Source: Hellea balneolensis DSM 19091 (lineage in GTDB: Bacteria; Pseudomonadota; Alphaproteobacteria; Caulobacterales; Maricaulaceae). From it: DNA of 64,000 bases. Under the pieces are notes generated by a model, which was not told the origin of the DNA, ran no database searches, and worked only from the letters and a program-made list of their open reading frames with translations. Positions 35,701-44,237 of the stretch are shown in pieces. The number at the start of each line of letters is the position of its first letter. Positions within the stretch are counted from its first letter, which is position 1. Location: NCBI RefSeq assembly GCF_000428525.1, contig NZ_AUAC01000004.1, positions 186,001-250,000 of the forward strand, given 5' to 3'. Both the position numbers and the translations under genes were made by a program.

Positions 35701-36756
35701 CTATGGCCCTGACGCAGGTTCTGGACTTGCCACGCCGCAACTTAGGCAGAATTTATGAAATGAGATATTTCGGTTACCGCATGATCCGCATTTTTCCTGC
35801 AGCCGAATACCGCAATGTACGCAGAAATCCGTATCAACACCATCGCGCTGAATAATGGATCTATCACAGCCGGGGCATGTCTTTGCGGCTATTTTTTTGA
35901 GCGCAGTTTCATATTCAATGGATTGCCGCCTCTCGCTCTCAGACCTCGCCTCTTCGGTTTTCTTGCGCTCCATATAGCGGCGCATTGACCGGATAATAAA
36001 ATGCCCAGCAATCATCGCCATAATAATACCAACAGTATAGCGGACATAACCGCCATAATGGGGCAGATAAGGGACAAGTTCGACAAAGAAAGCAAAAAGC
36101 GCGAAAAGCACAAATCCCCGATAAAGCGGCCAATAAGCACTTTTACGCTTTATCATTAAAAGCCATCCCGCCACAAGTAAGAGCGGAAGAGTCAAAGCCA
36201 GGCGGAAAAGGAAGACTCTTAATTCTTGCGCCCGTTTAGCAGCACGATATTTTGGACGGGCTTGGGAGATTATATCGCTTCGAGCTGATCGAATATCACT
36301 TAGCTCCCGCTCTGCATTTCTTAGGGCCGTTTGCGCATCTTGAACATCGCGCTGTGCGGTTCTCTCATCTTGTTTAAGCTCTTCAATAGTCCTGTTGCGA
36401 GCAATGACTTCAGGGTTTTGCGCTGAGCTTTGCGTCGCATTTCGCGTCTTAATCCAATTGTTGAAAGAGGCTCTCGCGGATTGATAATCCTCACGGGCTG
36501 TGCGCTGATCTTCTTGTGCATCCTCTATATTTCGCCGAAGATTAAGCAAGGCCCCTTGCTGATTTTCTAGCGAATTATCTGCCGCCTCCAAGGCCTTCGT
36601 GTCAGCGAATTGTTCTACAGTAATTTGACGATCCACTTGCGGCAGATCTTTTATAATCAATCCGCCCAAGCCAATTAAGAACCCTGCAAAAATAATAGAG
36701 AGCAGCCACATGACGATCGTAAAAATCTGCTGTGGACGGCGCGTAGATTTAGACAT
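35701..36756 (-). CDS. coiled-coil membrane protein with C-terminal zinc ribbons
   Basis: A 351-residue protein. A first membrane helix lies near residues 12-34, a long coiled coil rich in Ala, Arg, Gln, Glu and Asp spans about 45-170, and three hydrophobic segments fall between 180 and 260. The tail (about 285-345) has the CxxC pairs CPGC, CVHC, CGSC and CLSC, giving two zinc ribbons. I do not recognise the family. The gene is 18 bases ahead of yidD and is transcribed with it. Confidence 0.7.
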   Translation of the reverse strand: MSKSTRRPQQIFTIVMWLLSIIFAGFLIGLGGLIIKDLPQVDRQITVEQFADTKALEAADNSLENQQGALLNLRRNIEDAQEDQRTAREDYQSARASFNNWIKTRNATQSSAQNPEVIARNRTIEELKQDERTAQRDVQDAQTALRNAERELSDIRSARSDIISQARPKYRAAKRAQELRVFLFRLALTLPLLLVAGWLLMIKRKSAYWPLYRGFVLFALFAFFVELVPYLPHYGGYVRYTVGIIMAMIAGHFIIRSMRRYMERKKTEEARSESERRQSIEYETALKKIAAKTCPGCDRSIIQRDGVDTDFCVHCGIRLQEKCGSCGNRNISFHKFCLSCGVASPEPASGP

Positions 36757-36792
36757 GATATCCCCTTTTGGATTAGCCTAATCTGTTTCATG

Positions 36793-37236
36793 TCAGAGGG
36801 TCAACGGCTCTTGGGTCTTTAGCGCCATCTCTATCGCCGCCGTAGCGGCGTCAAAGGCGAGCAGGGTTGAAGTATGCCTTGCGGGATAGGCTTTGACGCC
36901 TTCTAGCAAAGCTAGCTTTTCAAACCTGCCTTTTGGGTGCGGCCCATCCTTTTTCAACATGCCGTGCAATATATCTCGTGCCTCAATTACCTCTTCCAGA
37001 GATGCGCCTATGATAGCTTGCTGTAAAATTGCGGCAGAGCTTTGTCCTAAAGCACAAGCCTGAACACGCAACGCAATGTCGCTCACAACATTGTCCGTTA
37101 TATTCACATCAATTTCGAGCCAGGAACCGCAAAGCTTAGACACTACTCGCGCCGTGCCATCAGGCATATCCAATCGCTCATTTTTGAGCGAAGCGGAGAG
37201 TGTCAGGATCTCGGTATTATAGAGGTCGTCAAACAT
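36793..37236 (-). CDS. IscU/NifU-like Fe-S scaffold protein
   Basis: A 147-residue NifU_N-type protein beginning FDDLYNTEILTLSASL. Two of the usual cluster ligands are seen: Cys about 35 in SKLCGSW and Cys about 62 in VQACALGQSSA. The third position, normally Cys in a Pro-x-Arg-x-x-Cys segment, reads YPARHTST, so it is missing. Alphaproteobacteria often keep such copies. Cluster-scaffold activity is therefore uncertain. The gene is divergent from xerC across a palindrome. Confidence 0.75.
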   Translation of the reverse strand: MFDDLYNTEILTLSASLKNERLDMPDGTARVVSKLCGSWLEIDVNITDNVVSDIALRVQACALGQSSAAILQQAIIGASLEEVIEARDILHGMLKKDGPHPKGRFEKLALLEGVKAYPARHTSTLLAFDAATAAIEMALKTQEPLTL

Positions 37237-37271
37237 GTTTAAGATATAGGGACTTTATTTTATTAAACAAA

Positions 37272-37303
37272 CTGTTCATCCCCGCGATGTCGCGGATGAA
37301 CAG
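37272..37303. repeat. perfect-armed palindrome between divergent genes
   Basis: CTGTTCATCC (37272-37281) is the exact reverse complement of GGATGAACAG (37294-37303). A short inner GCGA/TCGC stem lies between. It lies in the 104-base gap between the Fe-S scaffold gene and xerC. Its GTTCATCCC core resembles the arms of the element at 50203-50292, so both may belong to one family of palindromic repeats. An operator is an alternative. Confidence 0.6.
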
Positions 37304-37340
37304 AATAGAAAATTAAGATATAAGCGTTTAATGTAGCCCC

Positions 37341-38285
37341 ATGACCGCTATCCAGAAAATACCCGCCGAGGAGACACTTGCGATTTTTCTCTCGCATTTA
37401 TCGGGTGAAAGACGGCTGTCCGATAAAACCGTTGAAGCTTATCAGCGCGACATCTCTGCCTTTCTTGGCTTTATGGCCTCGCATCTTGATGAAGCTCTAC
37501 ACCTCGCACGGCTGGCCGATTTGAAGCCCATGGATTTTCGGGCTTATCTTGCGCATCGGCGGCGCGGGGACAAGCCGCTCTCTCCTAGTTCCGTACAAAG
37601 ACAGCTCTCGGCTATTCGTACCTATTATCGTTATCTTGAACGGCGCTGGGATGTTAAAAATGCGGCTTTGCCCCTCATCAAAGGACCACGTGCCAAACGC
37701 CCCTTGCCCAAACCCTTGAGCGTGAGCGGGGCCAGTGAATTAACGGGACTTAAAAATAAAGACGGCAAATCATTACCTCTGCCGTCTGATTGGATAGAGG
37801 CTCGCAATAGCGCTGTGCTCGCTTTATGTTACGGGGCGGGATTGCGGATTTCTGAAGCGCTTGGCCTCACAGCGCAAGATTTGCCCTTGGGCCGTTCTTT
37901 ATCTTTGACAGGTAAAGGCGGGAAAACCAGACTCATTCCCATATTGCCGCCCATTAAAAAAATGGTGGAGCATTATGTAAAGCTTTGCCCCTATCCACTG
38001 AATAAAGACGGATCGATTTTTTTCGGAGCTCGCGGTAAAGCGCTCTCGCCGCGCATTATTCAGGCGGAAGTGCAGAGACTTCGCGGCGCTCTCGGGCTTC
38101 CTGAAACAGCCACACCCCATGCGCTTCGCCATAGCTTTGCCACGCATCTTCTGGCTGGCGGCGGGGACCTGCGCACAATTCAGCAGCTTCTCGGTCATGA
38201 AAGCCTATCCACTACGCAGCGCTATACCGAAGTCGATTCAGCGGCTCTAATGACTGTTCATCGCCAGGCTCACCCCAGAGCTTAA
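37341..38285 (+). CDS. xerC: tyrosine recombinase, XerC-type
   Basis: A 314-residue site-specific recombinase. The N-terminal SAM-like core-binding domain (residues 5-95) precedes a catalytic domain with all six residues: Arg in GAGLRISEAL, Lys in GKGGKTR, HALR, HSFA, the second His in LGHESLSTTQRY, and Tyr. Length and SDKTVEAYQRDI fit chromosomal XerC, which resolves chromosome dimers at dif. No dif-like site or integrase-associated genes lie nearby. Confidence 0.9.
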   Translation: MTAIQKIPAEETLAIFLSHLSGERRLSDKTVEAYQRDISAFLGFMASHLDEALHLARLADLKPMDFRAYLAHRRRGDKPLSPSSVQRQLSAIRTYYRYLERRWDVKNAALPLIKGPRAKRPLPKPLSVSGASELTGLKNKDGKSLPLPSDWIEARNSAVLALCYGAGLRISEALGLTAQDLPLGRSLSLTGKGGKTRLIPILPPIKKMVEHYVKLCPYPLNKDGSIFFGARGKALSPRIIQAEVQRLRGALGLPETATPHALRHSFATHLLAGGGDLRTIQQLLGHESLSTTQRYTEVDSAALMTVHRQAHPRA

Positions 38286-38293
38286 TCGCGAAC

Positions 38294-38321
38294 AAAAAAG
38301 ACCCGATTTAATAACCGGGTC
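38294..38321 (-). terminator. intrinsic terminator for the DUF2141 gene
   Basis: On the minus strand GACCCG and CGGGTC form a 6-bp stem around a 10-base loop, followed by six T. It lies downstream of the DUF2141 stop at 38416. The plus strand has no U-run, so it does not serve xerC. Confidence 0.72.
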
Positions 38322-38415
38322 AGTTTGAAGGGGATTCCATGTAAAATGGACTTTCTTATTAGCCTGATAAAGAGCGCCTTGCTGTGATTTACATCACAAC
38401 TTGGCGCATAAATAT

Positions 38416-38886
38416 CTAAGACGGGTACACCAAAGGTACATTGACGGTGGTTCCAAAGCTCTCGACCGTAATCTTAACATCATCAAATGTTGGCACACGC
38501 GTCGTTGGTATTGCTCCTGATGCGCCCCATCCTTCAGTGGGGCGGTAGCTTTCACTCAGGCCAAAGACCTTATCATCATTCATATCATGCCAAACCGAGA
38601 CTGAATAATCGCCAGGCTCTGACACGTTCACAACCGCCGTCATATTGCCTGGTGTCGCCAGTTTTAGGACAGCACCATGACCCGCCATGCCGCGATATTG
38701 CTCTCGCTTTTGTAACGAAATATATATAGGGCCATCTGCAATTTGCACGCCTGAAAGATTGACTGTGACAGGAATATCACCCGCCTCGTAAATGTCAGAA
38801 CTCACATCAGCTGCGGTGGCACCCACAGCTGAAATTGTCGTCAGAAGAGCCGCAGCCCCCAAAGTTTTTAATTTAGATACAAACAT
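38416..38886 (-). CDS. DUF2141 family exported protein
   Basis: A 156-residue protein with a signal peptide ending near ATAADV (residue 26). The domain shows VTVNLSGVQIADGPIYISL, YSVSVWHDMNDDKVFG and PTEGWGASG, which match DUF2141. The motif DMNDDKVFG is the conserved Asp-x-Asn-x-Asp segment. Function is unknown. The gene diverges from a membrane protein/regulator pair, and the shared upstream region holds two identical palindromic operators. Confidence 0.82.
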   Translation of the reverse strand: MFVSKLKTLGAAALLTTISAVGATAADVSSDIYEAGDIPVTVNLSGVQIADGPIYISLQKREQYRGMAGHGAVLKLATPGNMTAVVNVSEPGDYSVSVWHDMNDDKVFGLSESYRPTEGWGASGAIPTTRVPTFDDVKITVESFGTTVNVPLVYPS

Positions 38887-38906
38887 ATTCGTCTCCTTTA
38901 CAATTT

Positions 38907-38923
38907 AGTTTGTAATTCAAACT
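38907..38923. promoter_or_regulatory. palindromic operator 1, AGTTTG-N5-CAAACT
   Basis: AGTTTG (38907-38912) and CAAACT (38918-38923) are exact inverted repeats with a 5-base spacer. It lies about 20 bases upstream of the DUF2141 start and is one of two identical half-site pairs in the divergent intergenic region. The probable ligand is the winged-helix regulator encoded at 39620-39925. Confidence 0.75.
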
Positions 38924-38934
38924 TTACATATTTG

Positions 38935-38951
38935 AGTTTGTATTGCAAACT
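38935..38951. promoter_or_regulatory. palindromic operator 2, AGTTTG-N5-CAAACT
   Basis: The same AGTTTG-N5-CAAACT pattern recurs 28 bases (centre to centre) from operator 1. It overlaps candidate -35 sequences for rightward transcription (TTGTAT and TTGCAA). This supports control of both divergent units by one dimeric regulator. Confidence 0.75.
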
Positions 38952-38997
38952 AATTTTATAAATTATTTATGACTTTATATTTCGTAAGGAGACCGAA

Positions 38998-39627
38998 ATG
39001 ACGAAAGAGCAAATTTTAGCTGATTTGGATTATGCCAGTCAGTTGGCAAAAGACGGGGCGAATACGCCTTTATTAGGCGGCCCTATCGGCTTGATGTGGG
39101 GCATATTGCTAACCCTTATATTGGGATATCAATATCTGATTTTAGCGCAAAAGATTGACATTCCGCCTCAAACTCTAGCTATTGCTTGGATAGCTTATGG
39201 GGTTATTGGCGGCATAGGCAGCACAGTTCTGGGACGCAGAATTGACCGTATGCCCGGCGCGAACTCTGTCAATAACCGTGTCGAAACTTATGTCTGGATC
39301 ATGTTTGTAGGCGCCATCATTACAGTCGTCATTGGCAGTGTGTTGAACATGACGCTTGGCCAAGGCAATCAAACCGTCTGGAACACTGTCCTTGTTTTTG
39401 CCTTTGCTGGGCAAGGCATGGCATACGGTATTGTCGCAAAGCTCGCGAAAGAGAAAATCCTCCATATGGCCAGTTTTGCTTCATTTGTATTTTCGGCTGT
39501 CGTCTTCATGCTGATACATGACCCTGTCATCTATCTTATTGGCTCTATTGGGGCTGCGATTACGATTATTATGCCTAACCTTATTTTAGGAGCGCAGGCT
39601 AAATCTGCGGCAGCGGCACATGGCTGA
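38998..39627 (+). CDS. membrane protein co-transcribed with a winged-helix regulator
   Basis: A 209-residue protein with five or six membrane helices (about residues 22-47, 58-78, 95-117, 130-150, 155-175, 178-197). A clear AAGGAG ribosome-binding site precedes the ATG. It overlaps the regulator gene by 8 bases. The family is not recognised by name, but such small membrane proteins commonly pair with PF13601-type winged-helix regulators. The two operators lie within 90 bases upstream. Confidence 0.75.
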   Translation: MTKEQILADLDYASQLAKDGANTPLLGGPIGLMWGILLTLILGYQYLILAQKIDIPPQTLAIAWIAYGVIGGIGSTVLGRRIDRMPGANSVNNRVETYVWIMFVGAIITVVIGSVLNMTLGQGNQTVWNTVLVFAFAGQGMAYGIVAKLAKEKILHMASFASFVFSAVVFMLIHDPVIYLIGSIGAAITIIMPNLILGAQAKSAAAAHG

Positions 39628-39925
39628 TACAGAACCCCATCTCAATCTCGACGCTATTGACGATGTCATTCACGGGCGGCTCAGACTGGGAATTATGGCG
39701 TATCTATCTGCTGTGAATCCTGCGAGTTTCCCTGAACTTCTCGAAAAAACCGGTACAAGTAACGGTAATCTTTCAACTCACCTGACCAAGCTAGAGGGCG
39801 CAGGTTATGTGCGGCAAGAAAAAGGTTATAAAGGCAAACGTCCTCAAACCTTGGTGCATTTGACAGCATCAGGACGGACAGCTTGGATTGCTTATTTGGA
39901 TGCGATGAAAACACTCTTGGGTTAA
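39620..39925 (+). CDS. winged-helix transcriptional regulator (PF13601-like)
   Basis: A 101-residue single-domain regulator. Residues 15-85 form a winged helix: RLRLGIMAYLSAV, FPELLEKTGTSNGNLSTHLTKLEGAGYV as the helix-turn-helix, and VHLTASGRTAWIAY closing the wing. No ligand-binding domain is attached. The twin AGTTTG-N5-CAAACT operators upstream of its operon suggest it represses itself, the membrane protein and the divergent DUF2141 gene; this is inferred from position. Confidence 0.85.
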   Translation: MADTEPHLNLDAIDDVIHGRLRLGIMAYLSAVNPASFPELLEKTGTSNGNLSTHLTKLEGAGYVRQEKGYKGKRPQTLVHLTASGRTAWIAYLDAMKTLLG

Positions 39926-40047
39926 GCTAGGCTATAGCTGAAAAACCAAGCGGCGAAGCATATTTAGGGCCGTGCAAAATTAAGCGCCCATAATTGCAAC
40001 TCATCGCGCGGCAAAACGTATATAATATTCATAATAAAGGATATTCC

Positions 40048-41220
40048 ATGACACGTTTTTCTTTTCGGGCTTTTACTCTTTCCGCCGCCTTATTCGCCGC
40101 GCCTTTCGCTGCGCTCGCTCACGGAGAAAGCGCATTCGATATTAAAGCCTCAGACAAAGCGTCTCTGACAGCGACTATATTGTCTGAATTTGACAATGCA
40201 TGGGCCATGACAGTGCTGCCTGATGGGCATATGCTTGTCACTGAAAAAGGCGGCCTCATTTGGCTGTTGAGCCCCAACGGAGCTAAGTTGGGTCAGATCG
40301 CAAATGGGCCTGAGGTCATGGCAAAAGGCCAAGGTGGCCTGGGCGATATTATCCTTCACCCTGATTTTGAAACAACCGGGCAAGTTTATATTTCATATGT
40401 TGAACGCGACGAAAATGATGATGCGCTTAGCGGCGCAGCCGTAGCTCTCGTGTCACTTACCCTCACAGAGACAGGCGGAAGTCTATCCCAAGATGACATT
40501 GTCTGGCGGCAATCGCCGAAAGTTCTTGGAAATGGGCATTACGGCCACCGCATGGCTGTATCCCCAGACAGGAAATTATTTATCACTTCGGGTGAGCGGC
40601 AAAAGTTCTCCCCTGCACAAAATATGTCAACTAATCTTGGTAAGGTCGTCCGTTTAAATTTGGACGGTACCGCACCCGAAGATAATCCCTTTTACACGGG
40701 CCATAACGGGACAGCCGATCAAATTTGGACATTGGGCCACCGAAACCCTCTCGGAATCGCTTTTGACGCGGATGGTAAATTATGGGTGCAGGAGATGGGT
40801 CCGAAACATGGTGACGAGCTAAATTATATTCAGCGGTCCAAAAATTATGGCTACCCTTTTGTCTCTAATGGCGATCATTATAGCGGCGTAAAAATTCCTG
40901 ACCATGATGAAATGCCTATCTTTGAAGCGCCCAAAGCCTCTTGGGTTCCGGCCATTAGCCCCGCAGGCCTCATGATTTATTCGGGCGAAATGTTCAAAGA
41001 CTGGCAAGGCGATGCTTTCATTGGCGGCTTGTCCTCAAAAGCCCTTATTCGTGTTAGCTTTGGCGAAGATGATAGAGGGCGGCCCACCGCAAAAGAGACA
41101 GGCCGCTATGAATGGGGCAAACGTATACGCGAAGTCGAGCAAGGCCCGGATGGTGCAATTTATGTACTGGAAGACAAAAAAGGCGGTCGATTGATTAAAC
41201 TAAAGCCGCATGATCATTAA
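40048..41220 (+). CDS. PQQ-dependent sugar dehydrogenase (soluble, Asd-like)
   Basis: A 390-residue exported protein, signal peptide ending near ALAHGE. The six-bladed beta-propeller carries NAWAMTVLPDGHMLVTEKGG, GGLGDIILHPDF, the catalytic-His region GHRMAVSPD, HRNPLGIAFD and GPKHGDELNYI with AISPAGLMIYSG. These match the soluble aldose dehydrogenase/YliI family that uses pyrroloquinoline quinone. ATG at 40048, with AAAGGA upstream, is preferred to a start at 39994. It converges on ilvA with a 9-base gap and no obvious terminator. Confidence 0.87.
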   Translation: MTRFSFRAFTLSAALFAAPFAALAHGESAFDIKASDKASLTATILSEFDNAWAMTVLPDGHMLVTEKGGLIWLLSPNGAKLGQIANGPEVMAKGQGGLGDIILHPDFETTGQVYISYVERDENDDALSGAAVALVSLTLTETGGSLSQDDIVWRQSPKVLGNGHYGHRMAVSPDRKLFITSGERQKFSPAQNMSTNLGKVVRLNLDGTAPEDNPFYTGHNGTADQIWTLGHRNPLGIAFDADGKLWVQEMGPKHGDELNYIQRSKNYGYPFVSNGDHYSGVKIPDHDEMPIFEAPKASWVPAISPAGLMIYSGEMFKDWQGDAFIGGLSSKALIRVSFGEDDRGRPTAKETGRYEWGKRIREVEQGPDGAIYVLEDKKGGRLIKLKPHDH

Positions 41221-41229
41221 GCTTACGCA

Positions 41230-42756
41230 TTAAGCCCGGAGGAAATAATCATAGGCCAAATTTTCTGTCTCGGGCGACATCGGGTAGCCTGTTTTGGAAA
41301 GGCTTTCCTCAAGAGCTTTGACATCATCATTAGGCACTTGGAATCCACAGAGCACATGACCCGTCGAGCTGCCGTGGTTGCGATAATGAAAGAGCGAAAT
41401 ATTCCACCGCGAATCCAAGTTCACCAAAAAATCTGTAAGTGCGCCGGGCCGTTCAGGGAATTCAAACCGGTAGATGACTTCCTCAACATCCGGCGAGGCT
41501 CGGCCCCCAACCATATGGCGTAAGTGTCGTTTCGCGAGGCGGTCTTCTGACAAATCCGTCACAGATATCCCCTGCGCGTCCATGGCGGACACAACATCTG
41601 CGCGCTCATCAGACGATTTCGTCTTTATTCCTACCAGAACATGAGCTGTCTCTGTCGGGGCAAAGCGATAATTAAATTCCGTTACAGCTCGGTGACCCAA
41701 AGCGCGGACAAAATTTAGGAAAGCCCCGGCCTGCTCTGGGATATTTGCAGCGAAGAGCATCTCTTCCCCCGCGCCCAGTTCAGCGCGCTCAACGATATGG
41801 CCAATGCGATCAAAATTTACATTCGCGCCAGATATAGTCACAACGCAATCCCCGCTTGGAGCGCTCCCTTCGCGGGCATGTTTAATTAAACCTGCAAGTG
41901 CCAAGGCGCCTGCGGGTTCGACAACCGTTCGCGTAGCTTCAAACACATCTTTCACCGCCGCGCAGATTTCGTCATTGGTGACAAGAATACACTCATCAAC
42001 AACGGATTTGGAAATCTCCAATGTATTCTTGCCGATGAGTTTGACCGCCACACCATCCGCAAAACTATCGACCTTATTGAGCGGCGTAGGCTCACCCGCC
42101 TCTAATGATGTTTTCAGCGTTGCCGCGCCTTCGGGCTCAACCGCAATAATTTTGGTCGTCGGGGAAACGGCTTTAACCCAAGTCCCTAACCCCGATACTA
42201 ATCCTCCGCCGCCTGTGCAGACATAGATGGCGTCCGGCGTACGCGGCATTTGCTCTAAAATTTCCTTACCAACTGTGCCCTGCCCTGAAATGACATCCAG
42301 CTCATCGAAAGGATGAATAAAGACCGCGCCTGACTCATTGGAAAAGTTAATCGCGGCATCGCAAGCCTCGTCATAGCTCTCGCCGATCAGCCGCGTCTCC
42401 GCGCCAGCCGCTTGCACGGCATGAACTTTAATCATGGGTGTTGTTATCGGCATAAAGATAACGGCTTTGGTGTTATAATGCGCCGCCGCCGCAGCCATGC
42501 CCTGGGCGTGATTACCCGCACTCGCCGCGCAGATGCCTTTCGCTTTTTCCGCATCTGTCAGCCCCGCAATACGGTTCGCCGCGCCGCGTATTTTAAAGCT
42601 GAAAACATCTTGCAGGTCTTCGCGTTTCAGCCAGATATTTCGCCCATATTCCAAGCTGAGCTTAGGCGCAAGTTGGCACGGCGTGCGTTTAGCCAGCGCA
42701 TAAACGTCTGCCGCCTCGATACGGGCCTTTAAATCATTGAGATTAACTTTGGACAT
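41230..42756 (-). CDS. ilvA: threonine deaminase, biosynthetic type
   Basis: A 508-residue PLP enzyme making 2-oxobutanoate from threonine, the committed step of isoleucine synthesis. The PLP lysine is K55 in SFKIRGAANR; the glycine loop is GGGGLVSGLG. The C-terminal 180 residues contain two ACT-like regulatory domains (around RALGHRAVTEFNYR and RWNISLFHYRNHG), giving isoleucine feedback. It is the last gene of the branched-chain supraoperon and overlaps leuB by 14 bases. Confidence 0.96.
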   Translation of the reverse strand: MSKVNLNDLKARIEAADVYALAKRTPCQLAPKLSLEYGRNIWLKREDLQDVFSFKIRGAANRIAGLTDAEKAKGICAASAGNHAQGMAAAAAHYNTKAVIFMPITTPMIKVHAVQAAGAETRLIGESYDEACDAAINFSNESGAVFIHPFDELDVISGQGTVGKEILEQMPRTPDAIYVCTGGGGLVSGLGTWVKAVSPTTKIIAVEPEGAATLKTSLEAGEPTPLNKVDSFADGVAVKLIGKNTLEISKSVVDECILVTNDEICAAVKDVFEATRTVVEPAGALALAGLIKHAREGSAPSGDCVVTISGANVNFDRIGHIVERAELGAGEEMLFAANIPEQAGAFLNFVRALGHRAVTEFNYRFAPTETAHVLVGIKTKSSDERADVVSAMDAQGISVTDLSEDRLAKRHLRHMVGGRASPDVEEVIYRFEFPERPGALTDFLVNLDSRWNISLFHYRNHGSSTGHVLCGFQVPNDDVKALEESLSKTGYPMSPETENLAYDYFLRA

Positions 42757-43795
42757 GACCCGCTATCCAGTCTCCGACCTGCGATGTCGAGAGATTTCCG
42801 CCGAGGTCACCTGTCGTATGTCCGCCTTCAAGGGCCGCTTCGACAGCCGCCTCAATCGCGGCGGCCTCAGTGTCCAATCCAAATGACAATCGCAACATCC
42901 AAGCCGCAGACAATATCATGGCCAGCGGATTAGCTTTGCCCTGCCCCGCTATATCGGGCGCGCTGCCATGGATAGGTTCATACATACCCACCGTACCGTC
43001 AGATATAGAGGCCGAGGGAATAACGCCCATAGAGCCGGCCAAGACAGAGGCTTCATCCGTCAGAATATCACCAAACATATTTTCCGTCAGCACCACATCA
43101 AAATCCTGCGCGCGCGTCAGCATATGCATGGTCATGGCATCGACAAGGAGGTGCTCAAGCTCGACCTCTGGATAACGCCCGGCGACTTTAATCACCGTCT
43201 CGCGCCAAAGGCGGGAGGTTTCGAGCACATTGGATTTGTCGACGGAGGTGACTTTTTTACGCCGCGTCATGGCGAGGTCAAACGCTTTAATCGCGATACG
43301 CTCAACTTCGGCCTCGCTATAGCGACATTCATCATAAGCGCCCAAATTATCGCGGCCCTTAGTGCCAAAATAAATCCCGCCTGTCAGTTCGCGCATGACA
43401 ACGAAGTCTGTCCCTTCAAGACGTTCACGTTTTAGCGGGGCTTTATTAATCAGCGCAGGGTAAGGCTTACAAGGACGGATATTGGCGTAGAGATTTAAGT
43501 TCTTACGCAACGGTAAAAGCGAGCCCAATTCAGGACGGTCAGCACCTTTCAAATGATCCCATTTCGGCCCACCCACAGCACCGAGCAATATGGCGCCTGT
43601 CTTCTCGCAAGAGGCATAAGTTTCCGCTGGTAATGGCTCACCAAGCTCATCAATGGCCGCGCCGCCAATCAGGTGAAATTCAGGCTCAAGCGTATGGCCA
43701 AATTTATTTGCCATAGCATTAAGCACGACCATAGCCGCCTCGCCCACTTCGGGTCCAATGCCGTCACCCGGCACATATGTGAAATTTATGTTCAT
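42743..43795 (-). CDS. leuB: 3-isopropylmalate dehydrogenase
   Basis: A 350-residue NAD-dependent enzyme of leucine synthesis. It carries YVPGDGIGPEV, GGPKWDHL, the substrate-binding ELTGGIYFG, VDKSNVLETSRLWR, and the signature NMFGDILTDEASVLAGSMG. It overlaps ilvA and follows a small lipoprotein gene by 27 bases, within the supraoperon. Confidence 0.97.
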   Translation of the reverse strand: MNINFTYVPGDGIGPEVGEAAMVVLNAMANKFGHTLEPEFHLIGGAAIDELGEPLPAETYASCEKTGAILLGAVGGPKWDHLKGADRPELGSLLPLRKNLNLYANIRPCKPYPALINKAPLKRERLEGTDFVVMRELTGGIYFGTKGRDNLGAYDECRYSEAEVERIAIKAFDLAMTRRKKVTSVDKSNVLETSRLWRETVIKVAGRYPEVELEHLLVDAMTMHMLTRAQDFDVVLTENMFGDILTDEASVLAGSMGVIPSASISDGTVGMYEPIHGSAPDIAGQGKANPLAMILSAAWMLRLSFGLDTEAAAIEAAVEAALEGGHTTGDLGGNLSTSQVGDWIAGHVQS

Positions 43796-43822
43796 TCGTG
43801 TCTCATTTTGATGCCCATAGAC

Positions 43823-44230
43823 TTATGGTGTGATATCAACATATTCGATTTGGATATCGCCAACTGATATATTCTTAGAGAGAAGGCTTCCAGTTCTTCC
43901 AAATTGGGGCGTAAGATCATATTCAACTTTTATCACGCTACTTGAATCCCAATAGGCATCAAATGTCTGCCGTTCATAAGAAAAAGCTCTATATCTATTT
44001 GCGATTTTAGTATTGTCAGAAGTTATTTTTTTCGTTTCACTTTCAGGAACGACATAAACCGTCATTTTAGGAGTGGTGGTTGCACCACAATCACGGGAAT
44101 GCCAAATCATAACGTTCCCGCCATCAGGGGAAGGCTTCGATTTCAGAATTTCCTCACCACACAATTCTGTGCAGGCGCTCATAACTAGGACCAGTGGAAA
44201 TAGTTGTAAGGTATTTAACATTGAGCGCAT
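43823..44230 (-). CDS. small lipoprotein inserted in the leu gene cluster
   Basis: A 135-residue protein with lipobox VMSAC and a short body. KSKPSPDGGNVMIWHSRDCGATT resembles a widespread Ser-Pro-Asp-Gly...Cys-Gly-Ala-Thr-Thr family of unknown function. ATG at 44230 is chosen: it begins a signal peptide and just clears the leuD stop; longer frames run into leuD. It is more AT-rich than its neighbours. Nothing in it suggests a role in leucine synthesis, so it may ride along as an insertion. Confidence 0.7.
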   Translation of the reverse strand: MRSMLNTLQLFPLVLVMSACTELCGEEILKSKPSPDGGNVMIWHSRDCGATTTPKMTVYVVPESETKKITSDNTKIANRYRAFSYERQTFDAYWDSSSVIKVEYDLTPQFGRTGSLLSKNISVGDIQIEYVDITP

Positions 44231-44237
44231 ACTCTCT

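Noticed and set aside
35384-37236. A ribosomal or oxaA/rnpA neighbourhood expected around yidD
   Set aside because: No rnpA, rpmH or yidC sequence was found near yidD.
37236-37341. dif site beside the xerC-type gene
   Set aside because: The palindrome at 37272-37303 does not resemble the 11-6-11 XerC/XerD arm sequences.
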